A stretch of DNA of 64,000 nt from Zygnema cylindricum (GCA_037447655.1 JBBHKE010001558.1:528025-592024), one strand, 5' to 3'; positions 12,401-24,556 are shown, counted from the stretch's first letter. A program made the numbers and translations. The notes: generated from the letters alone by a model not told the origin.

Positions 12401-15400
12401 TTGTGTAATTTAGGTAACAATTCTTGTTATCGCTAACAATTTGTGTAAGTTAGGTGACAATTCTTGTTATCGCTAACAATTTGTGTAATTTAGGTTACGC
12501 TTCTTGTTATCGGTAACAGTTTGTGTAAGTTAGGTAACAATTTGTGTTATCGCTAAGAGTTTGTAAAATTTAGGTAACGATTTTTGTTATCGCTAATTGT
12601 TTGTGTAATTTAGGTAGATGTTCTTGTTATCGCTAACAGTTTGTGTAATTTAGGTAACAAATTTTGTTATCGCTAATTGTTTGTGTAATTTAGGAAATAG
12701 TTTTTGTTATCGCTAATTGTATGTGTAATTGAGGTGACAATTCTTGTTATCTGTAAAAGTTTGTGTAATTTAGGTAACAATTGTTGTTATCGCTAACTGT
12801 TTGTGTAATTTAGGTGACAATTCTTGTTATGGCTAATTGTTTGTGTAATATTAGGTAACAATTCATGTTATCGCTAAGTGTTTATGTAATTTAGGTAACA
12901 ACACATGTTATCGCTAACAATTTGTGTAATTTAGAAAACAATTCTTGTTATCGCTAAAATTTTGTGTAATATAGGTAACAAATTTTGTTATCGCTGACTT
13001 TTTGTGTAATTTAGGTGACAATTCTTGTTATCGCTAAAATTTTGTGTAATTTAGGTAACAATTGTTGTTATCGCTGACTATTTGTGTAATTTAGGTAACA
13101 ATTACTATTATCGCTAACTGTTTGTGAAATTTAGGTTAAAATTCCAGTTATCGCTATCTTTTTGTGTAATTTAAATATATATTCTTGTTATCGCTAATTG
13201 TTTGTGTAATTTAGGAGACAATTTTTGTTATCGCATAATAGTTTGTGTAATTTGGTTAACAATTCTTGTTATTGCTAATTGTTTTTGTAATTTAGGTAAC
13301 AATTCATGTTATCGCTAATTGTATGTGTAATTGAGGTAACAATACTTCTTATCTCTAAAAGTTTGTGTAATTTAGGTAATAATTGTTGTTATCGCTAAAT
13401 GTTTGTGTAATTTAGGTAATAATTCATGTTATCACTAACAGTTTGTGTAATTTAGGTAGCAATTTTTGTTATAACTGACTTTTTTTGTAATTTATGTTAC
13501 AATTCTTCTTATTGCTAATTATTTCTGTTATTTAGGTAACAATTCTTGTTATTGCTAACTGTTTGTGTTATTTAGATAACAATTCTTATTACGCAAACTG
13601 TTTGTGTAAGTTAGGTAACAATTTCTATTATCGCAAACTGTTTGTGTAATTTAGGTAACAATTCTTGTTATCACTAACAATTTGTGTAATTTAGGTTACA
13701 ATTCTTGTTATCGGTAACAGTTTGTGTAAGTTAGGTAACAGTTCGTGTTATCGCTAATTGTTTTTGTGATTTAGGTAACAATTCTTGTTATCGCTAAAAG
13801 TTTGTGTAATTTAAATAGACATTCTTGTTATCGCTAACAATTTGTGTAATTTAGGTTAAAATTCTTGTTATCCCTAACAGTTTGTGTAATTTAGGTAACA
13901 ATTTTTGTTATCGCTAATTGTTGTGTAATTTAGGTAACAGTTCTTGTTATCGCTAATTGTATGTGTAATTGAGGTAACAATTCTTGTTATCTCTAAAAGT
14001 TTGTGTAATTTAGGTAATAATTGTTGTTATCGCTAACTGTTTGTGTTATTTAGGTGACAATTCTTGTTACCGCTAACTATTTGTGTAATATAGATAACAA
14101 TTCCTGTTATCGATAATAGTTTATGTAAGTTAGGTAACAATTTATGTTAGCACTAACATTTTGTGTAATTTAGGTAACAATTTATGTTATCGCTAACTGT
14201 TTGTGTAATTTAGGTAAGAATACCTGTTATCGTTTATAGTTTGTGTAATTTAGGTGACAATTCTTGTTATGGCTAAAATTTTGTGTAATTTAGGTAATAA
14301 TTGTTGTTATCGCTATTTATTTCTGTAATTTAGGTGATAATTCTTGTTATCCCTAACAGTTTGTGTAATTTAGGTAAAAATTCTTGTTAACGCTAACAAT
14401 TTGTATAATTTAGGTAACAACTACTGTTATCGCTAATTGTTTGTAAAATTTAGGTTAAAATTTTTGTTATCGCTATCTTTTTGTGTAATTTAAATATATA
14501 TTCTTGTTATCGCTAATTGTTTGTGTAATTTAGGTAACAATTCTTGTTATCGCATAATAGTTTGTGTAATTTAGGTAACAAATCTTATTATCGCTAACAA
14601 TTTGTGTAATTTAGGTTACAATTCTTGTTATCGCTAACAGTTTGTGTAAGTTAGGTAACAATTCCTATTATCGCAAACTGTTTGTGTAATTTAGGTAACA
14701 ATTCTTGTTATCGCTAATTATTTGTGTAATTGAGGTTACAATTCTTGTTATCGCTAAAAGTTTGTGTAATTTAGATAACAATTCCAGTTATCGCTAACAA
14801 TTTGTGTTAGTTAGAAAACAATTCTTGTTATCGCTAACAATTTGTGTAATATAGGTTAGAATTCTTGTCATCGCTAACTGTTTGTGTAATTTAGGTATCA
14901 ATTCTTGTTATCGCTAACTGTTTGTGTACTTAAGGTAACAATTTTTATTATCCCTAAAAGTTTGTGTAATTTAGGTAACAATTCTTGTTATCGCTAACAG
15001 TTTCTGTAATTTAGGTTACAATTATTGTTATCGCTAACAGTTTGTGTAACTTAGGTATGTATTCTTGTTTGCGCTAAGAGTTTGTGTAAGTTAGATAACA
15101 ATTCATGTTAGCGCTAACAGTTTGTGTAAGTTAGGTAACAATTCCTGTTCGCGCTAACAGTTTATGTAAGTTAGGTAACCATTTTTATTAGCGCTAACAG
15201 TTTGCGAAGTTAGATAATAATTATTGTTATCGCTAACTATTTGTGTAATTTAGGTAACATTTCTTGTTATCGCTAACAATTTGTGTAATTTAGGTTACAA
15301 TTCTTGTTATCGCTAATTGTTTGTGTAATTTAGGTAACAATTTTTGTTATCGCTAATTGTTTGTGTGATTTAGGGAAAAATTCTTGTTTTCATTAAAAGT

Positions 15401-15649
15401 TTGTGTAATTAAGGTAACAATTGTTTTTATCACTAACTGTTTGTGTAATTTAGGTGACAATTCTTGTTATGTCTAACATTTTGTGTAATTTAGGTAACAA
15501 TTCTTGTTATTGCTAACTGTTTGTGTAATTTAGGTAACAATTCTTGTTATTGCTTACAATTTGGGTAATTTAGGTAACAATTCTTCTTATTGCTAAAATT
15601 TTGTGTAATTTAGGTAACAATTGTTGTTATCGCTAGCTGTTTGCGTAAG

Positions 15650-16160
15650 TTAGATAACAATCCTTATTAACTCAACATTGTTTTGGCAACAGTTTGTGTA
15701 CTTTAGGTAAGAATTGCTATTAGCGCTAACTGTTTGTAAAATTTAGGTAAAAATTCATGTTATTGCTAATTTTTTGTGTAATTTAAGTATATATTTTTTT
15801 GTTATCTCTAACTGTTTGTGTAATTTAGTTGATAAAACTTGTTAACGCTAACAGTTTGTGTAATTTAGGTAACAATTATTGTTAGCGCTAGCTGTTTGCG
15901 TAAGTTAGATAATAATCCTTATTAGCTCAACATTGTTTTGGCAACAGTTTGTGTAATTTAGGTAAGAATTGCGATTAGCGCTAACTGTTTGTAAAATTTA
16001 GGTAAAAATTCCTGTTATTGCTAATCTTTTGTGTAATTTAAGTATATATTCTTGTTATCTCTAACTGTTTGTGTAATTTAGGTAACAATTCTTGTTATCG
16101 CTAACAATTTGTGTAATTTAGGTTACAATTCTTGTTATCGCTAACAATTTGTGTAATTTA
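15650..16160. repeat. 255-bp tandem duplication with a 53-bp variant monomer
   Basis: The block beginning GTTAGATAACAATCCTTATT and containing CTCAACATTGTTTTGGCAAC recurs with a 255-base offset (CATTG at 15676 and 15931). The marker monomer is 13 bases longer than normal because AACATTGTTTTGGC is inserted after the GCGC of the monomer. 255 is therefore not a multiple of 40. The same marker monomer appears at about 11820, 17855, 28690, 29865, 30885, 47670 and 63670. Confidence 0.7.
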
Positions 16161-16680
16161 GGTTACAATTCTTGTTATCGCTAACAGTTTATTTAATTTA
16201 GGTAACAATTCTTTTTATCCCTAACTCTTTGTGTAATTTAGGTAACAATTCTTGTTATCGCTAACAATTTGTGTAATTTAGGTTACAATTCTTATTATCG
16301 CTAACAGTTTGTGTAAGTTAGATAACAATTCCTGTTATCGCTAACTATTTTTGTAATTTAGATAACAAGTGTTGTTATCGCTAACTGTTTGTGTAATTTA
16401 GGTTAAAAATTCTTGTTATCGCTAACAGTTTGTGTAATTTAGGTAACAATTCTTGTTATAGCTAATAGTTTGTGTAAGTTAGGTAACCATTCTTGTTAGC
16501 GCTACCAATTTGTGTAAGTTAGAAAACAATTCTTGTTATCTTTAACAATTTGTGTAATATAGGTTACAATTCTTGTTATTGCTAATAGTTTGTGTAATTT
16601 AGGTAACAATTCTTGTTATTGCTAACTGTTTGTGTAATTTAGGTAACAATTCTTCTTTTCGTTAACAATTTGTGTAATTT

Positions 16681-17080
16681 AGGTTACAATTTTTGTTATC
16701 GCTAACAGTTTGTGTAATTTAGGTAACAATTCTTCTAATCGCTAACGGTTTATGTAATTTAGGTGACAATTCCTGTTATCGCAAATAGTTTGTGTAATTA
16801 AGATAACAATTCTTGTTATCGCTAACAATTTGTGTAGTTTAGGTTACAATTTTTGTTATCCCTAACAATTTGTGTAATTTTGGTTACAATTTTTGTTATC
16901 GCTAACAGTTTGTGTAATTTAGGTAACAATTATTCTAATCGCTAACGGTTTATGTAATTTAGGTGACAATTCCTGTTATCGCAAATAGTTTGTGTAATTA
17001 AGATAACAATCCTTGTTATCGCTAACAATTTGTGTAATTTAGGTTACAATTTTTGTTATCGCTAACGGTTTATGTAATTT
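16681..17080. repeat. 200-bp tandem duplication (five monomers)
   Basis: The variant string TTCTAATCGCTAACGGTTTA, followed by GTGACAATTCCTGTTATCGC and AAATAGTTTGTG, appears at about 16732 and again at about 16932 in the same order, an offset of 200 bases or exactly five monomers. Confidence 0.75.
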
Positions 17081-18413
17081 AGGTAACAATTCCTGTTATC
17101 GCTAACAGTTTGTGTAATTTAGGTAAAAATTCTTGTTATTGCTAACTGTTTGTGTAATTTAGGTAATCATTTTTGTTAGCTCTCACAGTTTGTGTAATTT
17201 AGGTAACAATTCTTCTAATCGCTAGCAGTTTGTGTAATTTAGGTAACAATTCCTTTTATCGCTAATAGTTTGTGTAATTTAGGTAACAATTCTTATTATC
17301 GCTAACTATTTGTGTAAGTTAGGTAACCATTTTTGTTAGCTCTAACAGTTTGTGTAAGTGATATAACAGTTATTGTTGGTGCTAAGAGTTTGTGTAATTT
17401 AGGTAAAATTTCGTGTTATCGCTAAGAGTTTGTGTAATTAACATAACAATTACTGTTATCGCTAATTGTTTGTGTAATACAGGTAACAATTCTTTTTATC
17501 GCTAACTCTTTGTGTTATTTAGGTAACAATCCTTGTTATCGCTAACTGTTTGTGTAATTTAGAAGACAATTCTTGTTATCGCTAATTGTTTGTGTAATTT
17601 TGGTAACAATTCTTGTTATCGCTAATTGTTTGTGTAATTTAGGAAACAATTCTTGTTATCGCTAAAAGTTTGTGTAATTTAGGTAACAATTCCTGTCATG
17701 GCTAACAATTTGTGTAATTTAGGTAACAATTGTTGTTGTCGTTAACTGTTTGTCTAATTTAGGTAAAAAATCTTGTTAACGCTAACAGTTTTTGTAATTT
17801 AGGTAACAATTATTGTTAGCGCTAACTCATTGCGTAAGTTAGATAACAATCCCTATTAGCGCAATATTGTTTTGGCAAGAGTTTGTGTAATTTAGGTAAC
17901 AATTACTGTCATCGCTAACTGTTTGTAAAATTTAGGTGAAAATTCATGTTATCGCTACCTTATTGTGTAATTTAAGTATATATTCTTGTTAGCGCTAACT
18001 GTTTGTGTAATTTAGGTAACAATTCCTTTTACCGCTAACAGTTTGTGTAATTTAGATCACAATTCCTATTATCGCTAACAATTTGTGTAAGTTAGAAAAA
18101 AATTCTTGATATCGCTAACAATATGTGTATTATAGGTTAGAATTCTTATCATCGCTAATAGTTTGTGTAATTTAGGTAACAATTCTTGTTATCGCTAACT
18201 ATTTGTGTAATTAAGGTAACAAGTTTTATTATCCCTAACAGTTTGTATAATTTAGGTAACAATTCCTTGTTATAACTAACTTTTTTTTCTAGTTTAGGTA
18301 ACAATTATTGTTATCGCCAACAGTTTCTATAAATTTGGTAACAATTCTTGTTATCGCTAACAGTTTGTGTAACTTAAGTATCCATTCTTGTCTGCGCTAA
18401 GAGTTGTGTAAGT

Positions 18414-19269
18414 TGATGTTCTATGGCAGCTGGTGCAGCACCAGCTGTTGCTGAAGTAGTAGCCATCACAGAACCAAAGATAGGAAGCACTCAAGACACT
18501 AACTTTGATCCACTGTATAAAACTGTCAATATGGCCAAATGGCCTCAAACTAAATGAGATTGGAGTTTACCGCGTGTGCTGACAACTCACAAAGTTTGAA
18601 GCATAACGCCTTATTAACCTAAGAGATATAGCACAAAGAATATCCCTTAAAATGTACAAACGTGCCCTTTGAAACCTTGTACAAGGAATACATGAAAGTT
18701 ACTAAGTCCTATAATTTATACAAATAAATTCTACTGCTTTCTAATTAGCCAATCATAACACTGTAAAGAATGTTATGGTACTATTTAACCGTACTCTAGT
18801 GTACACTAACTAAATACCTGATGTATGTTAAATCATCTACGGTGTCAACTGTTTAGTACAGTACAGATGAACCTTAATTGTCTACGGATGTCTATTGCTA
18901 ACCGTACACACTAATATACAATTACGTGAGATGACAAACTCCCGTTTCCACAGAGTCACCACTGACATTAAAACATTATACGTGACGGAACTTGCTGCAG
19001 CGTTATTGTGGTCCACTTCCAGATTCTGGTAGGTTTTTGTCGGTCTGGTCTTGTCTATCGGACGGTATGTCATCATTAAGTAGTGCGCGCCATTTCGTAA
19101 TCTTTTCTTTTACTTAGGAACCGTCCGATGTTACCTCCTTAGTTGCGCACAGTCCAGATTGTCGGTTCACACTAATTTTGACATATACTTTGAAACAATA
19201 AATGTTTCTAAGTCCTGTATTTTTCCTCTCACAAAATATAGAGAGGACTAAAGCTTTTATAAACCAACA
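18414..19269 (-). repeat. 3' LTR of element B (856 bp)
   Basis: Partner of 26780-27635, same length, bounded by the PPT at 19270 and by TSD TAAGT at 18409-18413. It carries an orphan copy of the gag N-terminal codons near 18414-18490. Short open frames inside it are shadows. Confidence 0.92.
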
Positions 19270-19284
19270 CTCCCCTAAAGCTTT
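19270..19284 (-). promoter_or_regulatory. Polypurine tract of B
   Basis: Plus-strand CTCCCCTAAAGCTTT reads AAAGCTTTAGGGGAG on the minus strand and abuts the 3' LTR start at 19269. This is the plus-strand DNA priming site typical of LTR elements. Confidence 0.75.
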
Positions 19285-19424
19285 AGACTCTTTTAACCAC
19301 TTAACCCACAAGCATCTCTGCAAAACTCTAACTTGGGAGCAAGTAAGGCATTTGTCAACATGTCAGCCACCATTTTCTCATCCGGTAAATAACAAGGTTT
19401 CACAATTTTGGCAAAAACCTTTTC

Positions 19425-21097
19425 TCAAACAAAATGAAGTCTGATATCCATATGCTTGCTTTTGAAATGATATGTAGGATTAGATGCAATGGCAACAGCA
19501 GCTTGATAGTCACACCATAGAGTTTGCACACCAATTTGCATGAAGCCAAGTTCCTGAAGTAGAGATTTAACCCATAACAATTCCTTGATGGCTGAGCATG
19601 CAGCCATGTATTCTGCCTCCATTGTTGACTGGGCAGTGATCTTTTGAAGCTTGCTGCTCCAGCAGCACGTTCCGTTTCCAATTTGTAAAACATATCCTGT
19701 TGTTGATCGTCTGCTGGGTATCTCACCATAGCTGGCATCACACCACGTTTGAAGTTTTACTTCGTCTCCGCCTAAAGTTAGCTTAAACTCTCGAGTACCT
19801 GCCAAGTATTTTAATACTCGTTTTGCCGCCTCCCATTCTGATTTTCTTGGATTCTGAAGACTCCTGCTTAAAGCCCTTACTGCTGCCGCAATATCCGCAC
19901 GTGTGCAGTTCATAAAATATATTAGACTCCCAACGATCTGTCGATAGGGAATCTTCTCCATAAATTATGACTCCCCTATTTCTAGACTGTCTCTCAGAAT
20001 AATTCTTGAGTCTATTTTTGCTCCCTCTAGTTTCTGTCTGAATTCCATAGGAGTGGCTGCTCCCTTTACATCTTTTTTGTCAAATTTTTCCAGCATATTC
20101 CCTATAGCCTTTTTCTGTGTCAGTCTAATAATTCTTTTACTTCTATCCCTCTCTACTTGTATACCAAGAATGTATTTTGCCTCACCTAAATCTTTCATTT
20201 CAAATCTAGGATTTAAAGTTGTTTTAATTTTGTTAACTCTCTCAATTGTTTTTGAAATAATCAGCAAGTCATCGACATATACAGCAAGAAAAATTGTTCC
20301 ATCCTCTCCTTCCATAACATAGACAGAGTGATCAGAGCTTATCCTAGTGAAACCGAGACTTGTCAAATACTCATCTTATTTAAGATTCCATTGCCTCGGG
20401 GCCTGCTTTAGCCCATAAAGTGATTTCAGAAGCTTGCGAACTAGATTTTCTTTTCCCTTCTCTTGGTACATTTCTGGTTGTTTCATATATATAACTTCTT
20501 CTAGTTCCCCGTGTAAAAAGGCGGTCTTAACATCCATTTGATGTATTTCCATGTTTTTCTATAGCTGCAAGTGTTAGTAGAATGCGGACAGTCGGAAATC
20601 TTACAACTGGTGAAAATGTTTCTTTATAGTCAATTCCTTCTTTTTGATTATAGCCCTTTGCTACTAGCCTAGCTTTGTATCTTTCGATGGTATTATCTAG
20701 ATTAAGTTTTACTTTAAAGACCCACTTACTCCCAATTGCTTTCCGATCGGGAGGAAGTTCCACGAGTTCCCATGTTTGGGCCTCCATAATCGATTTCATT
20801 TCGTCATTTGCTGCTGCTATCCAGTGTTCTTTTTCTGGTGCAGAGAACGCTTGCTGAATGGTAAGAGGCTCCTCGGAATTTGTATTGAATGCATAATGGT
20901 TTGGACTTGTATTTCGTCGACTACTTGTCCTTCTTCCCCCCGAAAATTCTGAGGCTGAAATTGACGGAAGCCTTACATTGTGTTTTTGTGAGACAGTCTG
21001 TCCATTTTTGTTTTGATTTGGTAAGTTAGCGACGAGATGCTCTCGTCGCTCATTCAGCGACGACGTTGTTTCGTCGCTATTTGGGTATTTCCGCCGA
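19425..21097 (-). pseudogene. pol: RT-RNase H copy 2 of B (left, adjacent to 3' LTR)
   Basis: RT with MKSIMEAQTWELVELPPDRK at 20799, a stop/frameshift near 20527 ([10 protein letters not shown] end), then DLLIISK with YVDD (20366-19965), a stop near 19965, and RNase H (19961-19425) with FMNCTRADIAAAVRALSRSL, QSTMEAEYMAACSAIKELLW and HFKSKHMDIRLHFV. This copy keeps the natural junction with the PPT and 3' LTR, so it probably belongs to the original B insertion. The homologous sequence at 22933-24320 is then the extra copy. Inactive through stops. Confidence 0.85.
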
Positions 21098-21486
21098 TGT
21101 CTTTATAGTTCCATTTTTCATATTCTGACCGCTCACTCTAACCCACTGTCACCGTTGTTGTCACGGTTGCTAGTGGTGTTGTTGCCAATATCGTCTTTGG
21201 CAAGGGTGTCACTCGAGGTGTACCTCCTCCCTTTTCTCCTTCCATGATAATCTCCTCTCTTTCTTCGTTATCATCATTGGTGATGGTTGCAGCTCTTTTG
21301 GCTGCTGAGGTGGTGGAGATGCCAAAGAAGCGTGTTCTTCCAAACCCTGGTGGAGGTGGACAACGGATTTGTGTAAACACTATGCCCCATAGAGGCTTCT
21401 AAAATAGATCTCCCTCCATCATCATTTCCCAATAGAAAAAGAATGATGCATCAAATATGGGCACCCTAGAGGGTGGGCCAATAACC

Positions 21487-22400
21487 TGAAATTATTTGGT
21501 CTCCATTGACCCACAGAATGAGTAGCCTATGTAAAGCCTCTAAGATAATATTTTACCCTTCCACTTTACCACTAAATAAGTGCAGCCCAGGCACACAAAT
21601 ATTCTGAACACCCTCACCCCTGTGAAGACAAGACCCCCTTGAGTCAAACGCAAAAAAAATCACTGAATTTGCTCCCGTGGGCTTTAAGTTATGGTTGGTC
21701 AAAGATGACCTTTATAGTTACAAGCTCTCTTATAGAGAGGTACCTAAATATCACTAAGTCTTGATCTGCCTAATCACAACTACCTAGTAATGAACCTTAG
21801 TCAAATAGGAACACTATATAGTACAAGAAGGTAGAATGGGCGATGTACTTATTGTACGTCCATTGTACGACATAGTCTACAAGGTGACACCTCTCAAATC
21901 GGGAGCCATGGTTCCTCCTCCCATCTTCTCCGATATCAAATAATGCAGCGCCACCTGGCATTGCGTGACACAATCTCCGAATGCCGCCAAAAGGTCACTT
22001 CGAGTGGCTGCTACAATACTGGTCGTCCAATCAAAACATATTTTACATAGTTCAGATTCGTGTTCATGCATGAATTGTTCCTCTTCGTTAAGTTGGTGTT
22101 AATTTACCGTCGCGATAATTTTTATATTCCTTGGAAATTTGTCATAAGTATCGTTTCGGTAACGCCTTAGTGGATAAGGCTAACGTCTACATAGTGAACC
22201 TCAAACCCAGGTTCCAGTCTTGACATAGGCAACATTTTGGTAAAATATCCTTAACTTCAAATTCTGCCACTTTCTAAAGATGGCGGCAGCCATGGCGTGC
22301 CTTTGATCCTCAATCTCTCTCTTTGAATTAAAACTAAATTAGAGAAGTGAACTATTTAATTACCTCTTTTCAACAAGAATATTTTTACTTCTTTTCAACA
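21487..22400 (-). repeat. LTR of fragment C3
   Basis: The right end reads TGTTGAAAAG on the minus strand and the left end is next to GGTTATTGGCCC. It shares with the C1/C2 LTRs the stretches around TAGAGGCTT, GGGAGTC and the AGCCATGG motif (complement near 22290), but is otherwise strongly diverged. No partner LTR for this copy is present in the window. Confidence 0.7.
22155..22222 (+). ncRNA. tRNA-like sequence in the C3 LTR (antisense to the element)
   Basis: The string TAACGCCTTAGTGGATAAGG resembles a D-arm/A-box and GGTTCCAGTCT resembles a T-arm/B-box, 46 bases apart as in tRNA genes. CATTTTGG lies just downstream. Acceptor pairing is poor, so it is a tRNA relic or mimic rather than a working tRNA. 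Its place in the LTR and its antisense orientation match the tRNA-like units of C1 and C2, although the sequence is different. Confidence 0.45.
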
Positions 22401-22869
22401 AAGCGTGCATACAAATCCGAGGGGACCATGATCAAAGGCCACACTTTGAACCAGGATTTTGGACAAGAGTGAAAAACATAGTGACTGTTTCAGAGCCACT
22501 GGTATAATTGATGAGAGAGTGTGACAAAGGAGCCCCAAATGTAGGGAAGATTTATTAAGGTTTTCACATGATTGGTCAATATTAAAATAATATGTCTGCC
22601 GATGAAGGAGAAGGATATTCGGAAGGAGTGCACGTTTTGGAGGAGTTAATGGAATCCTAGTTGGCTAGATGGGGGATGGCATATAGGCCCATACATGCAA
22701 CCACCTTCGTCTTTGATCCTGAGTAACAAAGTTTTGAACATGGGAAAGAGACCAATGTAATAGTCATTGAAGGCTTCCACACTATCCTTCAGAGGATGGT
22801 ACCGCCTGTGGCAGGCCAAACTGTGGCCTTCATTGAAGTAACAAAGTATAGGGGTTTTGAGGGTGTATT
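22401..22869 (+). pseudogene. hAT-superfamily transposase fragment (DUF659-like)
   Basis: One plus-strand frame from about 22403 to 22868 reads as protein with five stops. It includes GFWTRVKNIVTVSEPLV, then RECDKGAPNVGKIY, then LARWGMAYRPIHATTFVFDPE, then GFHTILQRMVPPVAGQTVAF and TKYRGFEGVF. This order (FW..V..IV..SEPLV, D...P..GKIY, RW....PIHA..F.L.P) is what I know from the C-terminal part of plant hAT transposases with a DUF659 domain. Stops fall after PLV, KIY, GQY, MES and DPE. It is a decayed coding relic of a DNA transposon, wedged between the terminus of the C3 LTR and a D-like LTR terminus. No terminal inverted repeats are present. Confidence 0.65.
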
Positions 22870-22932
22870 TGTTGTTCTATGACCACTTCAGCAGGTGGAG
22901 CATCAGCAGTAGTAGTGGAGATATACATAATC
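22870..22932 (-). mobile_element. Tip of a D-family-like LTR
   Basis: The sequence TGTTGTTCTATGACCACTTC followed by AGCAGGTGGAGCATCAGCAG matches the end of the D LTR at 38443-38510, starting exactly at the LTR terminus. It is cut off at about 22932, where B-type RNase H begins. It encodes an orphan Gag N-terminal stretch on the minus strand. Confidence 0.65.
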
Positions 22933-24369
22933 TCATATCCCGTTATCGATCATCTTCTGGGCATCTCACCATAGCAGGCATCACTCGACATATGAAGTTT
23001 TACTTTGTCTCCACTAAGAGCTAGCTTGAACTTTCGAGTCCCTGCTAAGTATCTTAAGACTCGTTTTAGTGCTTCCCAATTAGATTTTCTTAGATTCTTA
23101 CTGCTACCGCAATGATCGGACATGTGCAATTGATAAAATAGATTAGACTCCTAACAATTTGTCAACATGGAATCTTTTCCATAAATTGTGACTCCTTTAT
23201 TTCTAGACTATCTCCCACATATATTCGTGAGTCTACTTTTGCTCCCTCTAATTTCTGTCTGAATTCTATATGAGTGGCAACTCCTTTTACATCGTTTTTA
23301 TCAATTTTTTTCACCAAATTTTTTATATACTCTTTTTGTTTTAGTCTAATAATTATTTTACGTCTATCTCTCTCACTTGTATACGAAGAATATACTTTGC
23401 CTCCCCTTAATGTTTCATGTCAAATCTAGATTTTAATGCCATTTTGATTTTGTTAACTCCCTTAATCATTCTTGAAGTAATCAACAAGTCATCAACATAT
23501 ACAACAAGAAAAAATGTTCCATCCTGTCCTTCTATAACATAAACTAAGTGATCAGAGCTAATCATAGTGAAACCAAAACTAGTCAAATACTCATCTAATT
23601 TTATATTCCATTGCCTCGGGGCCTGCTTGAGCCCATAGAGTGATTTCACTAGTTTGCACACCAGATTTTTCTTTCCCTTCTCTTAATATATTTGTGGTTT
23701 TTTCATATATGTTATTTCTTCTAGTTCCCCATGTAAGAAGGCAGTCATAACATCCATTTGATGTATTTCCATATTTTTCCATGGCAACCTGTGTTAACAG
23801 AATGCGGACAGTTGGAAATCTGACAACTGGTGAAAATGTCTCCTCATAGTCAATTCCTTCTTTTTGATTATAACCCTTTGCTACTAGCCTAGCTTTGTAT
23901 CTTTCGATGGTATTATCTGGATTAAGTTTTACTTTAAAGACCCACTTACTCCCAATTGCTTTCCGATCAGGAGGAAGTTCCACGAGTTCCCATGTTTGGG
24001 CCTCCATAATCGATTTCATTTCGTCATTTGCTGCTGCTATCCACTGTTCTTTTTCTGGTGCAGAGAACGCTTGCTGAATGGTAAGAGGCTCCTCGGAATT
24101 TGTATTGAATGCATAATGGTTTGGACTTGTATTTCGTCGACTACTTGTCCTTCTTCCCCCCGAAAATTCTGAGGCTGAAATTGACGGAAGCCTTACATTG
24201 TGTTTTTGTGAGACAGTCTGTCCATTTTTGTTTTGATTTGGTAAGTTAGCGACGAGATGCTCTCGTCGCTCATTCAGCGACGACGTTGTTTCGTCGCTAT
24301 TTGGGTATTTCCGCCGATTCTTTTTTCAACAATTGTATCAATTCGTCGTTGGTTCAAAGTCGGTTCAGT
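22933..24369 (-). pseudogene. pol: RT-RNase H copy 1 of B (right, diverged)
   Basis: Linker plus reverse transcriptase: WELVELPPDRKAIGSKWVF, RYKARLVAKGYNQKEGIDY, then a frameshift near 23770, then [13 protein letters not shown] and the catalytic VVYVDDLLI (23661-23407). RNase H sequence runs degraded down to 22933, with an internal deletion near 23100. From about 23870 to 24320 it is almost identical to 20650-21098, while 22933-23860 is clearly more diverged from its counterpart. This suggests a recombination or conversion boundary inside RT. Confidence 0.82.
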
Positions 24370-24556
24370 TTAGTCCCGTGGTTTGTTGACGTCTCCTGCT
24401 TCATTTGTCGAAGGGTCAGCGACGACTCCATCTTGTCGGTGGTTCAGCGATGAGGCATGCTCATCGCTATCTGTGTTCGGTGTTTCTCCTACACTCAAGG
24501 TTGGCCATGGTTTGTGTTCCAAATTAACATATTCGGCAATTTTCTCAGCCTTTTTC

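Larger units (their letters stand above)
9499..18413. repeat. 40-bp satellite array S2 (right subfamily)
   Basis: Same 40-bp monomer as S1 but a different mix of variants. GTGTAAGTTAGATAACAATT with TTAGCGCTAACAG monomers are common, while the GTACTTTAGGTACC and TTTAACTGTTTCG types are practically absent. Local higher-order units occur: a 200-bp (five-monomer) duplication at about 16681-17080 and a 255-bp duplication at about 15650-16160 carrying a lengthened monomer with CAACATTGTTTTGGCAAC. No gene seen. Confidence 0.96.
21098..22400 (-). mobile_element. 5' fragment of a third family C element (C3)
   Basis: On the minus strand this is an LTR (21487-22400) followed by a PBS-like GGTTATTGGCCC and the start of Gag. 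The Gag remnant at 21380-21138 resembles the C2 Gag stretch with PPSGTPPRFGGVRF and ETPLTPIATVSG. It stops at the junction with B sequence at about 21098. The upstream LTR terminus could be 22375 or 22400, because CTTTTCAACAA occurs at both; 22400 is preferred since hAT coding sequence starts right after it. The gag ATG region is frameshifted. Confidence 0.75.

Noticed and set aside
22592-22879. Small host gene starting at ATG 22592
   Set aside because: The same frame extends upstream with hAT-like residues and is interrupted by stops, so it is a relic of a larger transposase rather than a short gene.
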